A DNA stretch of 34,568 nucleotides from Palleronia abyssalis (lineage in GTDB: Bacteria; Pseudomonadota; Alphaproteobacteria; Rhodobacterales; Rhodobacteraceae): assembly GCF_900302445.1 (NCBI RefSeq), contig NZ_ONZF01000020.1:1-34568 (forward strand). Reading direction: 5' to 3'. The position numbers and the translations under genes are program-made. Shown one piece after another: positions 10,655 through 18,507 of this stretch; position 1 is the first letter of the stretch; the number at the start of each line of letters is the position of its first letter. A model generated the notes under the pieces. It did not search any database, was not told where the DNA came from, and worked only from the letters and a program-made list of their open reading frames with translations.

Positions 10655-10730
10655 TCTGCCTTGATTCCCGGCGCGAATGCGCCCATCTAACGGCTGTTCG
10701 CAACAGGCGGACGACAAACATGGAGACGAC

Positions 10731-10949
10731 ATGGCCAAGGAAGAACTTCTCGAATTTCCCGGCGTCGTGAAGGAACTCCTGCCGAATGCGACGTTCAGGG
10801 TCGAGTTGGAAAACGGCCATGAGATCATCGCGCACACGGCAGGCAAGATGCGGAAGAACCGCATCAGAGTTCTGGCTGGCGACAAGGTGCAGGTCGAAAT
10901 GACCCCCTATGATCTGACCAAAGGGCGGATCAACTACCGTTTCAAGTAA
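10731..10949 (+). CDS. infA: Translation initiation factor IF-1
   Basis: Small OB-fold protein that binds the A site of the 30S subunit during initiation. The 72-residue product begins [20 protein letters not shown] and contains the hallmark segments [24 protein letters not shown] and [20 protein letters not shown]. The ATG at 10731 is the conserved start; the open frame extends upstream but that part is not family sequence. In related genomes I recall a low-molecular-weight phosphatase gene just before infA; here only 76 bases separate it from the UPF0262 gene. Confidence 0.97.
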   Translation: MAKEELLEFPGVVKELLPNATFRVELENGHEIIAHTAGKMRKNRIRVLAGDKVQVEMTPYDLTKGRINYRFK

Positions 10950-10974
10950 AGTCAGGCATCGTGCGTCGATGCTT

Positions 10975-11005
10975 GCCCGGCGGTTCGCGCAGGCGGGCCG
11001 TTTTT
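10975..11005 (+). terminator. Possible terminator after infA
   Basis: GCCCG (10975-10979) can pair with CGGGC (10994-10998) and TTTTT follows at 11001-11005. The stem is only five base pairs, so it may act as a weak or partial terminator before maf. Confidence 0.4.
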
Positions 11006-11039
11006 GCCTCTTGCCTCGTCTTCGGGTGAAAGGATCAAG

Positions 11040-11633
11040 ATGGCCTCTGCCCCCCCACCTCGCCTTGTCCTAGGGTCCGGCTCTCCGCGCCGGCTAGAGC
11101 TTCTCGCTCAGATCGGTGTCAAACCGGACGAGATTCGGAGCCCTGATATCGATGAAACGCCGGCAAGCGGCGAACTTCCCCGCCCCTACTGCGAACGCAT
11201 GGCGCGGGAAAAATCCTTGGCGCTTCCCCTTGCATCCGACGAAATTCTGCTGACGGCCGATACTACGGTTTCGGTAGGTCGGCGCATTTTGGGCAAGCCC
11301 GCCGATGCCGACGAGGCGAGGCGCTATCTTCGTCTGATGTCAGGGCGTCGGCACAAGGTCATTACTGCCGTTGCCGTCCGCAGCCAGGACTGCCTTCGCG
11401 AAAAGGTCGTTCAGACCCAGGTACGCCTGAAACAGCTGACGGAAACCGAGATCGACGGCTATATCGCGTCCGACGATTGGCGCGGGAAGGCGGGGGGCTA
11501 CGCAATCCAGGGCCCAGCTGCTGCGTTTGTCCCTTGGATCGAAGGGTCGTTCTCGGCCGTGGTCGGATTGCCCCTGTCCGAAACCGCGGCGCTTCTCGGC
11601 TCGGCCGGGTTCCCGCTTTGGAGCCACCCATGA
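11040..11633 (+). CDS. maf: Maf family nucleoside triphosphate pyrophosphatase
   Basis: House-cleaning enzyme that hydrolyses non-canonical or excess nucleoside triphosphates to monophosphates. The 197-residue product from the ATG at 11040 has the N-terminal motif [14 protein letters not shown], the catalytic-base region [15 protein letters not shown], then [14 protein letters not shown], and the C-terminal [21 protein letters not shown] typical of the family. The start after GAAAGGATCAAG matches family alignments better than an upstream ATG at 11004. It overlaps the RNase gene by ATGA (11630-11633), forming a short operon with it and yacG. Confidence 0.94.
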   Translation: MASAPPPRLVLGSGSPRRLELLAQIGVKPDEIRSPDIDETPASGELPRPYCERMAREKSLALPLASDEILLTADTTVSVGRRILGKPADADEARRYLRLMSGRRHKVITAVAVRSQDCLREKVVQTQVRLKQLTETEIDGYIASDDWRGKAGGYAIQGPAAAFVPWIEGSFSAVVGLPLSETAALLGSAGFPLWSHP

Positions 11634-12664
11634 AGGGAAGCACGGTACATCTCGACACATGGCGCGGCCGGCTGGCCGCGGCACGGGTGGTGGACGGTCA
11701 ACTGGACGACTTCCTCGTGGCCCCCGATGAAGCCACGCCGCTTCCAGGCACTGTCTATCGCGCCGTCGTAGATCGACCTTTGAAAGGCCAGGGTGGCGTG
11801 ACGCTCCGCCTTCCAGAAGGGCGGGCCTATCTGCGCAACGCCAAGGGTCTTTCACCGGGCAGCGCAATCCTGGTCCAAGTCAGTTCCTACGCCGACGATG
11901 GCAAGGCCGTACCGGTTTCTGCTGAACCGTTGTTCAAGTCACGCTACGCGATCGTCACCCCCGGCAAGCCGGGCTACAACATATCCCGCCAGATCAAGGA
12001 TGAAACGCGGCGCGATCTGCTTCTCGAACTCGTGCACGATATGGCTGGCCCACCCAAGGACCTGGGAATCATCGTTCGATCCTCGGCGGAAGCCGCCGAC
12101 GATGAAGAGATTGCGGTCGATATCGCGGCGATGCTGGAACTGGCGCGCTCCGTCATAACGGATGACGGGGCAGAGCCCGAGCTTCTGGTCGACGGCCCCG
12201 ACCCCCATACACTCGCCTGGCGCGAATGGCCCGTTCCTGATGCCCTGTTCACCGATCCGGGCAATTTCCGCGTTCACGGGATCCTCGACATGATCGACGC
12301 GCTTTCATCGCCACGCATCGATCTGCCCGGCGGATACTGGATGTCGGTCGAGCCGACGCGCGCCCTTGTCGCCGTCGACGTGAACACGGGCGCCGATACG
12401 TCGCTCGCAGCTGGTCTCAAGGCAAACATTGCCGCCGCGCGCCGTTTGCCTGCGGCCCTGCGATGCCGCGGTTTGGGCGGTCAGATAACCGTCGATATGG
12501 CACCTGCGCCCAAGAAGGAACGTCGCACCATTGAACAGGCCTTGCGCGCCGCATTCCGCCCGGATGCCATCGACACGACGTTGGCCGGCTGGACCCCGCT
12601 GGGCCATTTCGAGCTTCAGCGCAAACGCGAACGCCTGCCTCTCCATCTCATCGCGAAGGACTGA
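11630..12664 (+). CDS. Ribonuclease E/G family protein (short form)
   Basis: Endoribonuclease of the RNase E/G family, probably acting in rRNA or mRNA processing in the cytoplasm. At 344 residues it is well below E. coli RNase G (489). The catalytic Mg-binding aspartates can be placed in [13 protein letters not shown] and [16 protein letters not shown]. The 5'-sensor-like part reads [16 protein letters not shown]. No CPxC zinc link is visible after the catalytic domain, so the usual zinc-mediated tetramer may not form. The ATG overlaps the maf stop, and yacG, a separate zinc protein, starts one base after its stop. Confidence 0.88.
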   Translation: MKGSTVHLDTWRGRLAAARVVDGQLDDFLVAPDEATPLPGTVYRAVVDRPLKGQGGVTLRLPEGRAYLRNAKGLSPGSAILVQVSSYADDGKAVPVSAEPLFKSRYAIVTPGKPGYNISRQIKDETRRDLLLELVHDMAGPPKDLGIIVRSSAEAADDEEIAVDIAAMLELARSVITDDGAEPELLVDGPDPHTLAWREWPVPDALFTDPGNFRVHGILDMIDALSSPRIDLPGGYWMSVEPTRALVAVDVNTGADTSLAAGLKANIAAARRLPAALRCRGLGGQITVDMAPAPKKERRTIEQALRAAFRPDAIDTTLAGWTPLGHFELQRKRERLPLHLIAKD

Positions 12665-12665
12665 C

Positions 12666-12839
12666 ATGCCCTGCCCGATTTGCACCAAGGACCCGGATCC
12701 GAAATACAGGCCGTTCTGCTCGAAGCGCTGCGCCGATATCGATCTTGGAAAGTGGCTCTCTGGCTCATACGCGGTGCCCGCGGAAGACGAAGAGGGGTGG
12801 GACGAAGACACCGTACCACCCCCACCGCAAGAGCAGTGA
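12666..12839 (+). CDS. yacG: YacG-type zinc protein (DNA gyrase inhibitor family)
   Basis: A 57-residue protein with a four-cysteine zinc site: CPIC at residues 3-6 and FCSKRC at about 19-24, followed by ADIDLGKWLSGSYAVP, all diagnostic of YacG. In E. coli YacG binds GyrB and inhibits gyrase; that role here is by homology. The acidic, proline-rich tail (EDEEGWDEDTVPPPPQEQ) is usual. It begins one base after the RNase stop, so the two are almost certainly cotranscribed. Confidence 0.93.
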   Translation: MPCPICTKDPDPKYRPFCSKRCADIDLGKWLSGSYAVPAEDEEGWDEDTVPPPPQEQ

Positions 12840-12927
12840 ATTTTCACCCCCTACCCTCTGGACGATACTTCAAAGGCCGCGTATGAGGTCGCCACCCGGA
12901 CGAAAAGAGCGCATCTTTCGTCCCCGT

Positions 12928-13002
12928 GCCCGGGTAGCTCAGGGGTAGAGCAGTGGATTGAAAATCCTCGTGTCGGTGGTTCGATTCCGCCCCCGGGCAC
13001 CA
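12928..13002 (+). tRNA. tRNA-Phe (anticodon GAA)
   Basis: Acceptor GCCCGGG pairs with CCCGGGC, then A and an encoded CCA. The D-arm is GCTC/GAGC. The anticodon loop TTGAAAA gives GAA. The T-arm is GGTGGTTCGATTCCGCC. The anticodon stem GTGGA/TCCTC has one T-T mismatch at its second pair. The gene borders the accessory region, a usual integration site. Confidence 0.97.
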
Positions 13003-13160
13003 ATTATAAAACATTGATTTGCGATGGATTTTAGAACCTAAGAGCTGGTCGAAATTGTGCGGACGCTGCTCCGGGACGACAGACTTCCCTCCCTTGATCG
13101 ATTGGTTCAGACACGATTACTGGCATATCCGCGTTTCCGGCGAAACCTGATCGACATCAT

Positions 13161-13193
13161 TTCTTCTCCAGTTCAGCAATCGGAGGAGAAGAA
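13161..13193 (+). promoter_or_regulatory. Hairpin that can hide the ribosome site of the AlpA-like gene
   Basis: TTCTTCTCC (13161-13169) is perfectly complementary to GGAGAAGAA (13185-13193), with a 15-base loop. The right arm overlaps the Shine-Dalgarno GGAGGAG (13182-13188) and reaches the A of the ATG. Folded, it would block translation; whether it forms in the cell is inference. Confidence 0.5.
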
Positions 13194-13387
13194 TGAACCA
13201 CTAAGACACCCCCCACGATGTTCTGCTGCCGATCACGGCGGTCTGTGAGATCGTGGCTCGCTCCAAGGCAAGCATCTACCGCGGCATAGCCCGCGGAACG
13301 TTTCCCAAAGCGCAGAAACAAGGGCGTTCGAGCCGCTGGCGCCGCTCTCTCATCATGAAGGTGGTCGAAGGAAAATTCCCGGAGTGA
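13193..13387 (+). pseudogene. AlpA-family regulator/excisionase with in-frame stop at codon 4
   Basis: From the ATG at 13193, behind an excellent GGAGGAG, the frame reads Met-Asn-His-stop (TAA at 13202-13204). It then stays open for 60 codons ending at TGA 13385-13387. The downstream part is a clear AlpA-type helix-turn-helix: LLPITAVCEIVARSKASIYR, then FPKAQKQGRSSRWRRS. AlpA proteins control excision or integrase genes of prophages and integrative islands. A CAA-to-TAA change (Gln codon) would explain the stop. No good in-frame start lies between the stop and the HTH, so the gene is probably dead unless read through. Its place 190 bases after tRNA-Phe fits an island remnant whose integrase is gone. 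Confidence 0.78.
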
Positions 13388-13484
13388 TGCAGGCAGTCGG
13401 ATGCAACCTGAAGCATGCAATGGGTTCGCTCTGCCCCAGGTGCCTCGACAATGTAGGGCTTTATCCTTGAGCCATAGATTCTGG

Positions 13485-13524
13485 AAGAAGCCCCGCGCAT
13501 CTGCCCGGGCCTTCTTTGTCTTTT
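13485..13524 (+). terminator. Terminator-like hairpin after the AlpA-like gene
   Basis: AAGAAGCCC (13485-13493) pairs with GGG-C-CTTCTT (13507-13516), one base bulged, followed by a T-rich stretch to 13524. The remaining 13388-13628 shows no credible gene. Confidence 0.45.
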
Positions 13525-13628
13525 CCTTCCTCCGAGCTATCCGCGTGTCGGCAGGCCCTTACCATGAAAGAAGCCGACTGCCGGCAACGCCTCATGCGCA
13601 GAGAGACGCCGCGCGAATATGAAAGCGG

Positions 13629-14075
13629 TTGGGTATCGGCATACCATTTTACCGGGGCTTCGAGATAACCGCCCCATTCCTCGCCGCGCCTGCGATCTTG
13701 CGTGCAGCGCCGGGTGATCCGGGCGAGGCGATCAAGGTGCGCGACCTCTACACCCGCGAACGCGGGTTCTCCGATCTCGCCCGGTCGCTCGCGGGCCAAC
13801 GCATCAGCGTGGAAGGTTACATGGCTCCGCCGCTCAAGGCGCAGTCGAGCTTCTTCGTCCTGACAGGCCGCCCCATGGCCGTTTGCCCGTTCTGCGAGTC
13901 CGAGACCGAGTGGATCGAGGATATCCTGCCCGTACAGACCAAGCGCGTGGTGGACCCGGTCTACTACACCGTGGGCATCGACACGCGCGGGGTGCTGAGC
14001 CTCGATGAGTTCACCGACCCCGAGACGGGCTTCGTGGGCCAGATGCGCCTGACCGACGCCACGTTCGGGCGCTGA
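13629..14075 (+). CDS. 5'-truncated exported cysteine protein of a metal ABC cluster (possibly DUF3299/ZrgD-like)
   Basis: The frame opens after a TGA at 13620-13622, and its first possible start is TTG at 13629. Residues from PFLAAPAILRAAPGDPGEAI look like the end of a Tat or Sec signal peptide whose beginning is missing, so the 5' end was probably lost at a rearrangement near 13660. The mature part has RISVEGYMAPPL, then the cysteine pair in MAVCPFCESETEW, then VVDPVYYTVGI. The pattern of an OB-like strand followed by a CPxC-type site recalls DUF3299 proteins found with zinc-linked ABC transporters; this is inference. The ATPase gene starts one base after its stop, so the three genes form an operon. 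Confidence 0.6.
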   Translation: MGIGIPFYRGFEITAPFLAAPAILRAAPGDPGEAIKVRDLYTRERGFSDLARSLAGQRISVEGYMAPPLKAQSSFFVLTGRPMAVCPFCESETEWIEDILPVQTKRVVDPVYYTVGIDTRGVLSLDEFTDPETGFVGQMRLTDATFGR

Positions 14076-14076
14076 C

Positions 14077-14748
14077 ATGGCGCGTGGTGCGACCCTTGGC
14101 CTGCGCGACCTCGTGGTCACCGGAGAGAGCCGCCGCCGTATTCTCGACGTGCCCGAACTCGACCTCGCGCCGGGAACGGCGCTTGGCATTTCAGGACCGT
14201 CCGGAGCGGGCAAGTCGACGCTGCTCTACGCGCTGGCGGGAATGGCCGCGCAGATGACGGGGCGCATCGACTGGGACGGGACCGAGATTGTCGCGCAGAC
14301 GCCTGCGGGGCGGGCCCGGTTCCGGGCCGACCGGATCGGAATGATCTTCCAGGATCACCTGCTGTTCGAGGAATTGTCGGCACTTGGCAACGCAGGTCTG
14401 CCCGCGCTCTACGCGCCGAAGGCGCAGCGCCGCGCGATCCGCGACCGGGCGGCAGACCGGCTCACCCGTCTTGGCATCGATGCAGGCGCACGGCGCGTTG
14501 CAAGCTTTTCGGGGGGCGAGCGCCAGCGCGTCGTGGTCGCCCGCGCCATGGCCGCCGACGCGCCGATCCTGCTGGCGGATGAACCCACCGCCAGCCTGCA
14601 TCGAGAAGCGGCGGACGCATTGGCCGACGATCTGATGGCAGCCGCACGGGATGAGGGACGCACGCTTGTCTGCGGGACCCATGACGAACGGCTGCTCGCG
14701 CGCATGGACCGCACCTTGCGCATTGCCGACGGGCGGGTCGCGGAATGA
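14077..14748 (+). CDS. ABC transporter ATP-binding protein, LolD/MacB type
   Basis: Cytoplasmic ATPase subunit that powers the permease encoded next. The 223-residue product has Walker A GPSGAGKS at 40-47, a Q-loop in MIFQDHLLFEELSALGN, signature FSGGERQRV, Walker B ILLADEPTA and the H-loop histidine in CGTHDERL. These fit the FtsX-permease class (LolD, MacB, FtsE), which move lipoproteins or drive periplasmic work rather than classic import. It sits one base after the cysteine protein and overlaps the permease start as ATGA (14745-14748). The substrate is unknown; the neighbours suggest metal handling. Confidence 0.92.
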   Translation: MARGATLGLRDLVVTGESRRRILDVPELDLAPGTALGISGPSGAGKSTLLYALAGMAAQMTGRIDWDGTEIVAQTPAGRARFRADRIGMIFQDHLLFEELSALGNAGLPALYAPKAQRRAIRDRAADRLTRLGIDAGARRVASFSGGERQRVVVARAMAADAPILLADEPTASLHREAADALADDLMAAARDEGRTLVCGTHDERLLARMDRTLRIADGRVAE

Positions 14749-16079
14749 GGGATCTTTGGGCCGGCCTGCCGATCCTGGGGCAGGATCTTCTGATCCTCCT
14801 CGCCCTGCTTCTTCCCGTGGCCGTCATCGGCGGCGCGCTCCTTCGTGGTTTCGCGCCATGGCCGCTCGCGCTCGGTATGATCCGGCGGTTCGGCTGGATC
14901 AACGCGGTGTTCGTCGCCCTCATCGCGATCTCGGTGGGGATGGGGATCGGTCTCGTCGCGCAGGAACGGGGGCTGCGGCGGGGCACGGCCGACGCCGCAT
15001 CGAAATTCGACATCGTCGTGTCTGCCCCCGGTAGCGAGATCACGATGCTGTTGGCCGCCGTGTACCTGAGGCCCGCCGATGTGCCGCTGATCGACGGGGC
15101 CACATATGCCGAGATCGAGGCTGACCCGCGTGTCCGGCTGGCCGCCCCCATCGCCTTCGGCGACAGTTTCGAGGGCGATCCGGTTGTCGGCACGGTCGAG
15201 GGTTTCGTCTCGCATCTGAGCGACGACACCGTCGAGGGGCGCATCTTCGAACATGAGGACGAGGCCGTGGTGGGTGCGCTGATCGACGTCCCGTTGGGCG
15301 GTGAGATCGAACCGGCACACGGCCACGGCTCTTTCGTCGAGATGGAGGCGCATGGCGACTTTCACTACGAAGTAGTCGGCCGCATGGCACCGACCGGCAC
15401 CCCTTGGGACCGCGCCGTGCTCGTGCCGATCGAATCTGTTTGGAGCGTCCACGGGCTTGCGGCGGGCCACGCGCCTGAGGAAGAAGGCCACGCCGAGGAT
15501 CACGATGAGCCGCTTGGCCCGCCCTTCGATCCCGACCTCTTTCCCGGCACACCCGCCGTCATCGTCGTGCCGGAAACCCTCGCGCAATCCTACGGTCTGA
15601 TCTCCGGCTATACGCGCGACGCGCAGACGATGGCCTTTTTGCCCGGCGCGGTGCTGAGCCAACTCTACGCCATCCTTGGCGATATCCGGCAAGCCATGTC
15701 GCTCATGAGCCTCGTCGCGCAGTTCCTCGTCGCGGCGAGCGTGCTGACCGGTCTCGTCATGCTCCTGCGCCTGTTCGAGCGGCACATGGCGCTGCTCCGC
15801 GCGCTCGGTGCGCCGACCCGCTTCCTGATCGCGCTGGTCTGGTCCTACGGCGCCGCGCTGCTCGCCCTCGGCGGCCTTCTTGGGCTGGCTGTCGGATGGG
15901 CCGTCGCGGCGATCCTGTCGGGCATCATCGCGGCCCGCACCGGCGTGGCGATCCCGGTCGGCCTTAGCTGGTCGGAAGTGCACCTTGTGGCAGGGTTCAT
16001 CGCCGCGACGACCTGCGTCGCCCTGATCCCGGCCTGGGCCCTGATCCGGGGCACCACCACCGCTAAGGTGCGGATGTAG
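14745..16079 (+). CDS. FtsX-like ABC permease with a histidine-rich periplasmic loop
   Basis: A 444-residue membrane protein. One helix lies at about 17-35 and a second near 53-75. A large periplasmic domain follows (about 80-310), then three helices at about 320-345, 365-395 and 410-435, the FtsX/MacB layout. The periplasmic domain is unusual in carrying histidine clusters: HGHGSFVEMEAHGDFHYE and later GHAPEEEGHAEDHDEP. Such loops usually bind Zn or similar metals. The ATPase gene overlaps by four bases. The pair resembles ZrgB/ZrgC of the Vibrio zinc-related ZrgABCDE system, although the His-rich ZrgA-type protein itself is not in the window. Substrate assignment is inference. Confidence 0.85.
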   Translation: MRDLWAGLPILGQDLLILLALLLPVAVIGGALLRGFAPWPLALGMIRRFGWINAVFVALIAISVGMGIGLVAQERGLRRGTADAASKFDIVVSAPGSEITMLLAAVYLRPADVPLIDGATYAEIEADPRVRLAAPIAFGDSFEGDPVVGTVEGFVSHLSDDTVEGRIFEHEDEAVVGALIDVPLGGEIEPAHGHGSFVEMEAHGDFHYEVVGRMAPTGTPWDRAVLVPIESVWSVHGLAAGHAPEEEGHAEDHDEPLGPPFDPDLFPGTPAVIVVPETLAQSYGLISGYTRDAQTMAFLPGAVLSQLYAILGDIRQAMSLMSLVAQFLVAASVLTGLVMLLRLFERHMALLRALGAPTRFLIALVWSYGAALLALGGLLGLAVGWAVAAILSGIIAARTGVAIPVGLSWSEVHLVAGFIAATTCVALIPAWALIRGTTTAKVRM

Positions 16080-16179
16080 GCGCGCCCGGTGTCGCGCGCC
16101 TGTCACACACCCGTGAGCATAACCGCGCCGTAGCGCGCCGCGGCGCGCTTGCTCGCAGATCGCCTCAGGAGACCACACA

Positions 16180-18321
16180 ATGGCTTGTCGTGCGCTGACG
16201 ATATCGTCGGCCTTCATCTGTCTCGCCGCGCCCGCCGTGGCGCAGGACATGAATTTCAACCGCATCGCGTCCTTCCGCGTCGCCGATAACCTGCCCGAGG
16301 CCGAAGAAACCTCGGCCGAGATCATCGCTGCGACCGAAGACGGCATGACGCTGGTGTATACCGACAGCCCCGGCGGCTCGATCGGCTTCATCGACATCAC
16401 CGATCCCGCGAATCCCGTCGCCGCCGGGACGTTCATGCCCGAAGGCGAGCCCACCTCGGTCGCCGTGATCGGCAGCTATGCTCTGGCCGGCGTGAACACG
16501 TCGGAAAGCTACACCGATCCCTCGGGCTACCTCGTCGAGATCGACGTCACCACCCAAGCGGAAGTCGGTCGCTGCGACTTGCCCGGTCAGCCCGACAGCG
16601 TCGGCATCGCGCCCGACGGCTCCTTCCTCGCCGTGGCCATCGAGAACGAGCGGGACGAGGATCTGGGCGACGGTCGCGTGGGCCAGATGCCCGCCGGGTC
16701 CGTCTTCATGGTCGATCTGACCGACGAGGGCCTGATCGACTGCGACACCGCCCGCATTGCCGATGTCACCGGTCTGGCCGAAATCGCCCCCGAAGACCCC
16801 GAGCCCGAGTTCGTCTCGATCAACGCCGAGAACGAAGTCGTCGTGACGATGCAAGAGAACAACCACATCGTCGTGCTGTCCTCCGACGGTTCGGTCATCA
16901 ACCACTTCTCTGCGGGCGAGGTCACGCTTGAGGGCGTCGATACCGAGGAAGAGGGCGCGCTCGTCTTCACCGACACGATCACGGTGCCGCGTGAGCCCGA
17001 CAGCGTCACATGGATCGACGAGACGCATTTCGCCACGGCCAACGAAGGCGACATGGACGGTGGGTCGCGCGGCTGGACCATTTTCAGCCAGGACAGCGAA
17101 GTCGTCTACGACTCCGGCACGGATTTCGAGCACGCCATCGTGCAGATCGGCCACTACCCGGAGGACCGGTCCGGCAACAAGGGCGTCGAGCCCGAGAGCG
17201 TGACCTTCGACACCTTCGGCGACACGCCCTTCGTCTTCGTCGGTGCCGAGCGCGCCTCGGTCGTCGGTGTCTACGACATCACCGATCCCGCGTCCCCGGT
17301 CCTGAACCAGCTTCTGCCTTCGGGGATCGGTCCGGAAGGCTACGTCACCATCCCCGAGCGTAACCTGCTGATCTCGGCCAACGAAACAGACGACGCGGGC
17401 CCGCGCGCCCATATGATGATCTTCGAGTATCAGGACGCACCGGCAACCTACCCACACCTGACCTCAGAAGGGATGGACGAGTTGACCGGCTGGGGGGCGA
17501 TTTCGGGCCAGGTCATGGCCGAGGATGGGACGATGTACGCCGTCTCCGACAGCTTCTACGGCATGCAGCCGACGATCTTCCGCATCGACGTGACGCAGAC
17601 CCCGGCGCGGATCATCGAGGCGATCCGGGTGACGCGCGAAGGTCAGCCAGCGCAACTGATGGACATGGAAGGCATCGCTCTCGACGGAGAGGGCGGGTTC
17701 TGGATCGCATCCGAAGGACGCTCGGATCGTCTGGTGCCGCACGCGATCTATCACGTCGCGGCCGATGGCGCGATTGAGGACTACATCGCGTTGCCCGAGG
17801 CGCTGCTGGCCGTGGAACGCCGCTTCGGCTTCGAGGGGATCACCCGCGTGGATGACATGCTTTACGTCGCCGTCCAGCGTCCATGGCGCGACGATCCGGC
17901 CAACCACGCGAAGGTGCTGGGCTACGACCTCGGGACCGAGGAGTGGTCGGTGATCCACTATCCTCTGACGGAACCGGCGACCGGCTGGGTCGGCCTGTCC
18001 GAGATCGTCGCGCATGACGACACGGTCTATTTCATAGAACGCGACAACCAGCTTGACGCTCGCGCGGTGACGAAGGGCATCACGCAGGTTCCTCTCGGTG
18101 CGCTCGACCAGATGGTGTCCCTCGGCGAGACACCTGCCGTGCTCGAACCCGAAAGCGTCGTCGATCTGTTGCCCTACCTGACCTCGACCGGGGGCTACGT
18201 CCTCGACAAGGTCGAAGGTCTGGCGATCGCAGCAGATGGCACAATGTGGGTGTCGACCGACAACGACGGCGTCGACGACCACTCCGGCGAGACGATGCTC
18301 TTTTCCATAGCGCCAGAGTAG
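16180..18321 (+). CDS. Periplasmic beta-propeller protein: choice-of-anchor I domain plus esterase-like phytase domain
   Basis: A 713-residue exported protein with a signal peptide of about 22 residues (ICLAAPAVAQ) and a good AGGAGA site before the ATG at 16180. The N-terminal half (about 30-420) has propeller-like repeats: GSIGFIDITDPANPVAAGTF near 70, GVYDITDPASPV near 365. The C-terminal half (about 425-710) has the phytase-like motifs MEGIALDGEGGFWIASEGR and VEGLAIAADGTMWVSTDNDG. The product is strongly acidic. Members of this architecture are often annotated as phytase-like esterases or phosphatases; no activity can be claimed. It lies 100 bases after the permease and ends at a strong terminator, so it may be in the same transcript. 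Confidence 0.82.
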   Translation: MACRALTISSAFICLAAPAVAQDMNFNRIASFRVADNLPEAEETSAEIIAATEDGMTLVYTDSPGGSIGFIDITDPANPVAAGTFMPEGEPTSVAVIGSYALAGVNTSESYTDPSGYLVEIDVTTQAEVGRCDLPGQPDSVGIAPDGSFLAVAIENERDEDLGDGRVGQMPAGSVFMVDLTDEGLIDCDTARIADVTGLAEIAPEDPEPEFVSINAENEVVVTMQENNHIVVLSSDGSVINHFSAGEVTLEGVDTEEEGALVFTDTITVPREPDSVTWIDETHFATANEGDMDGGSRGWTIFSQDSEVVYDSGTDFEHAIVQIGHYPEDRSGNKGVEPESVTFDTFGDTPFVFVGAERASVVGVYDITDPASPVLNQLLPSGIGPEGYVTIPERNLLISANETDDAGPRAHMMIFEYQDAPATYPHLTSEGMDELTGWGAISGQVMAEDGTMYAVSDSFYGMQPTIFRIDVTQTPARIIEAIRVTREGQPAQLMDMEGIALDGEGGFWIASEGRSDRLVPHAIYHVAADGAIEDYIALPEALLAVERRFGFEGITRVDDMLYVAVQRPWRDDPANHAKVLGYDLGTEEWSVIHYPLTEPATGWVGLSEIVAHDDTVYFIERDNQLDARAVTKGITQVPLGALDQMVSLGETPAVLEPESVVDLLPYLTSTGGYVLDKVEGLAIAADGTMWVSTDNDGVDDHSGETMLFSIAPE

Positions 18322-18341
18322 CCTGAACTGCGATCGAAGAG

Positions 18342-18375
18342 GGGCCCCGGCAGTGAGTGTTTCCGGGGCCCTTTT
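18342..18375 (+). terminator. Rho-independent terminator after the beta-propeller gene
   Basis: GGGCCCCGG (18342-18350) pairs perfectly with CCGGGGCCC (18363-18371) around a 12-base loop and is followed by TTTT (18372-18375). Confidence 0.9.
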
Positions 18376-18507
18376 GATTGCGCAAACTGGCTTGCTGCGA
18401 CGGTGCTCGGCCGGAGTTGTGAGGCCTGAACATATCACTTCGACGTAGCTGCGGCGCAGCAAATGTCGGTATAAGGAAGGTCCGCAATGGGCCGTCAACG
18501 ACTTCCC

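Noticed and set aside
14409-16454. 681-codon open frame on the minus strand
   Set aside because: Antisense to the ABC ATPase and permease genes, which have full motifs; its His/Arg-rich translation is a shadow.
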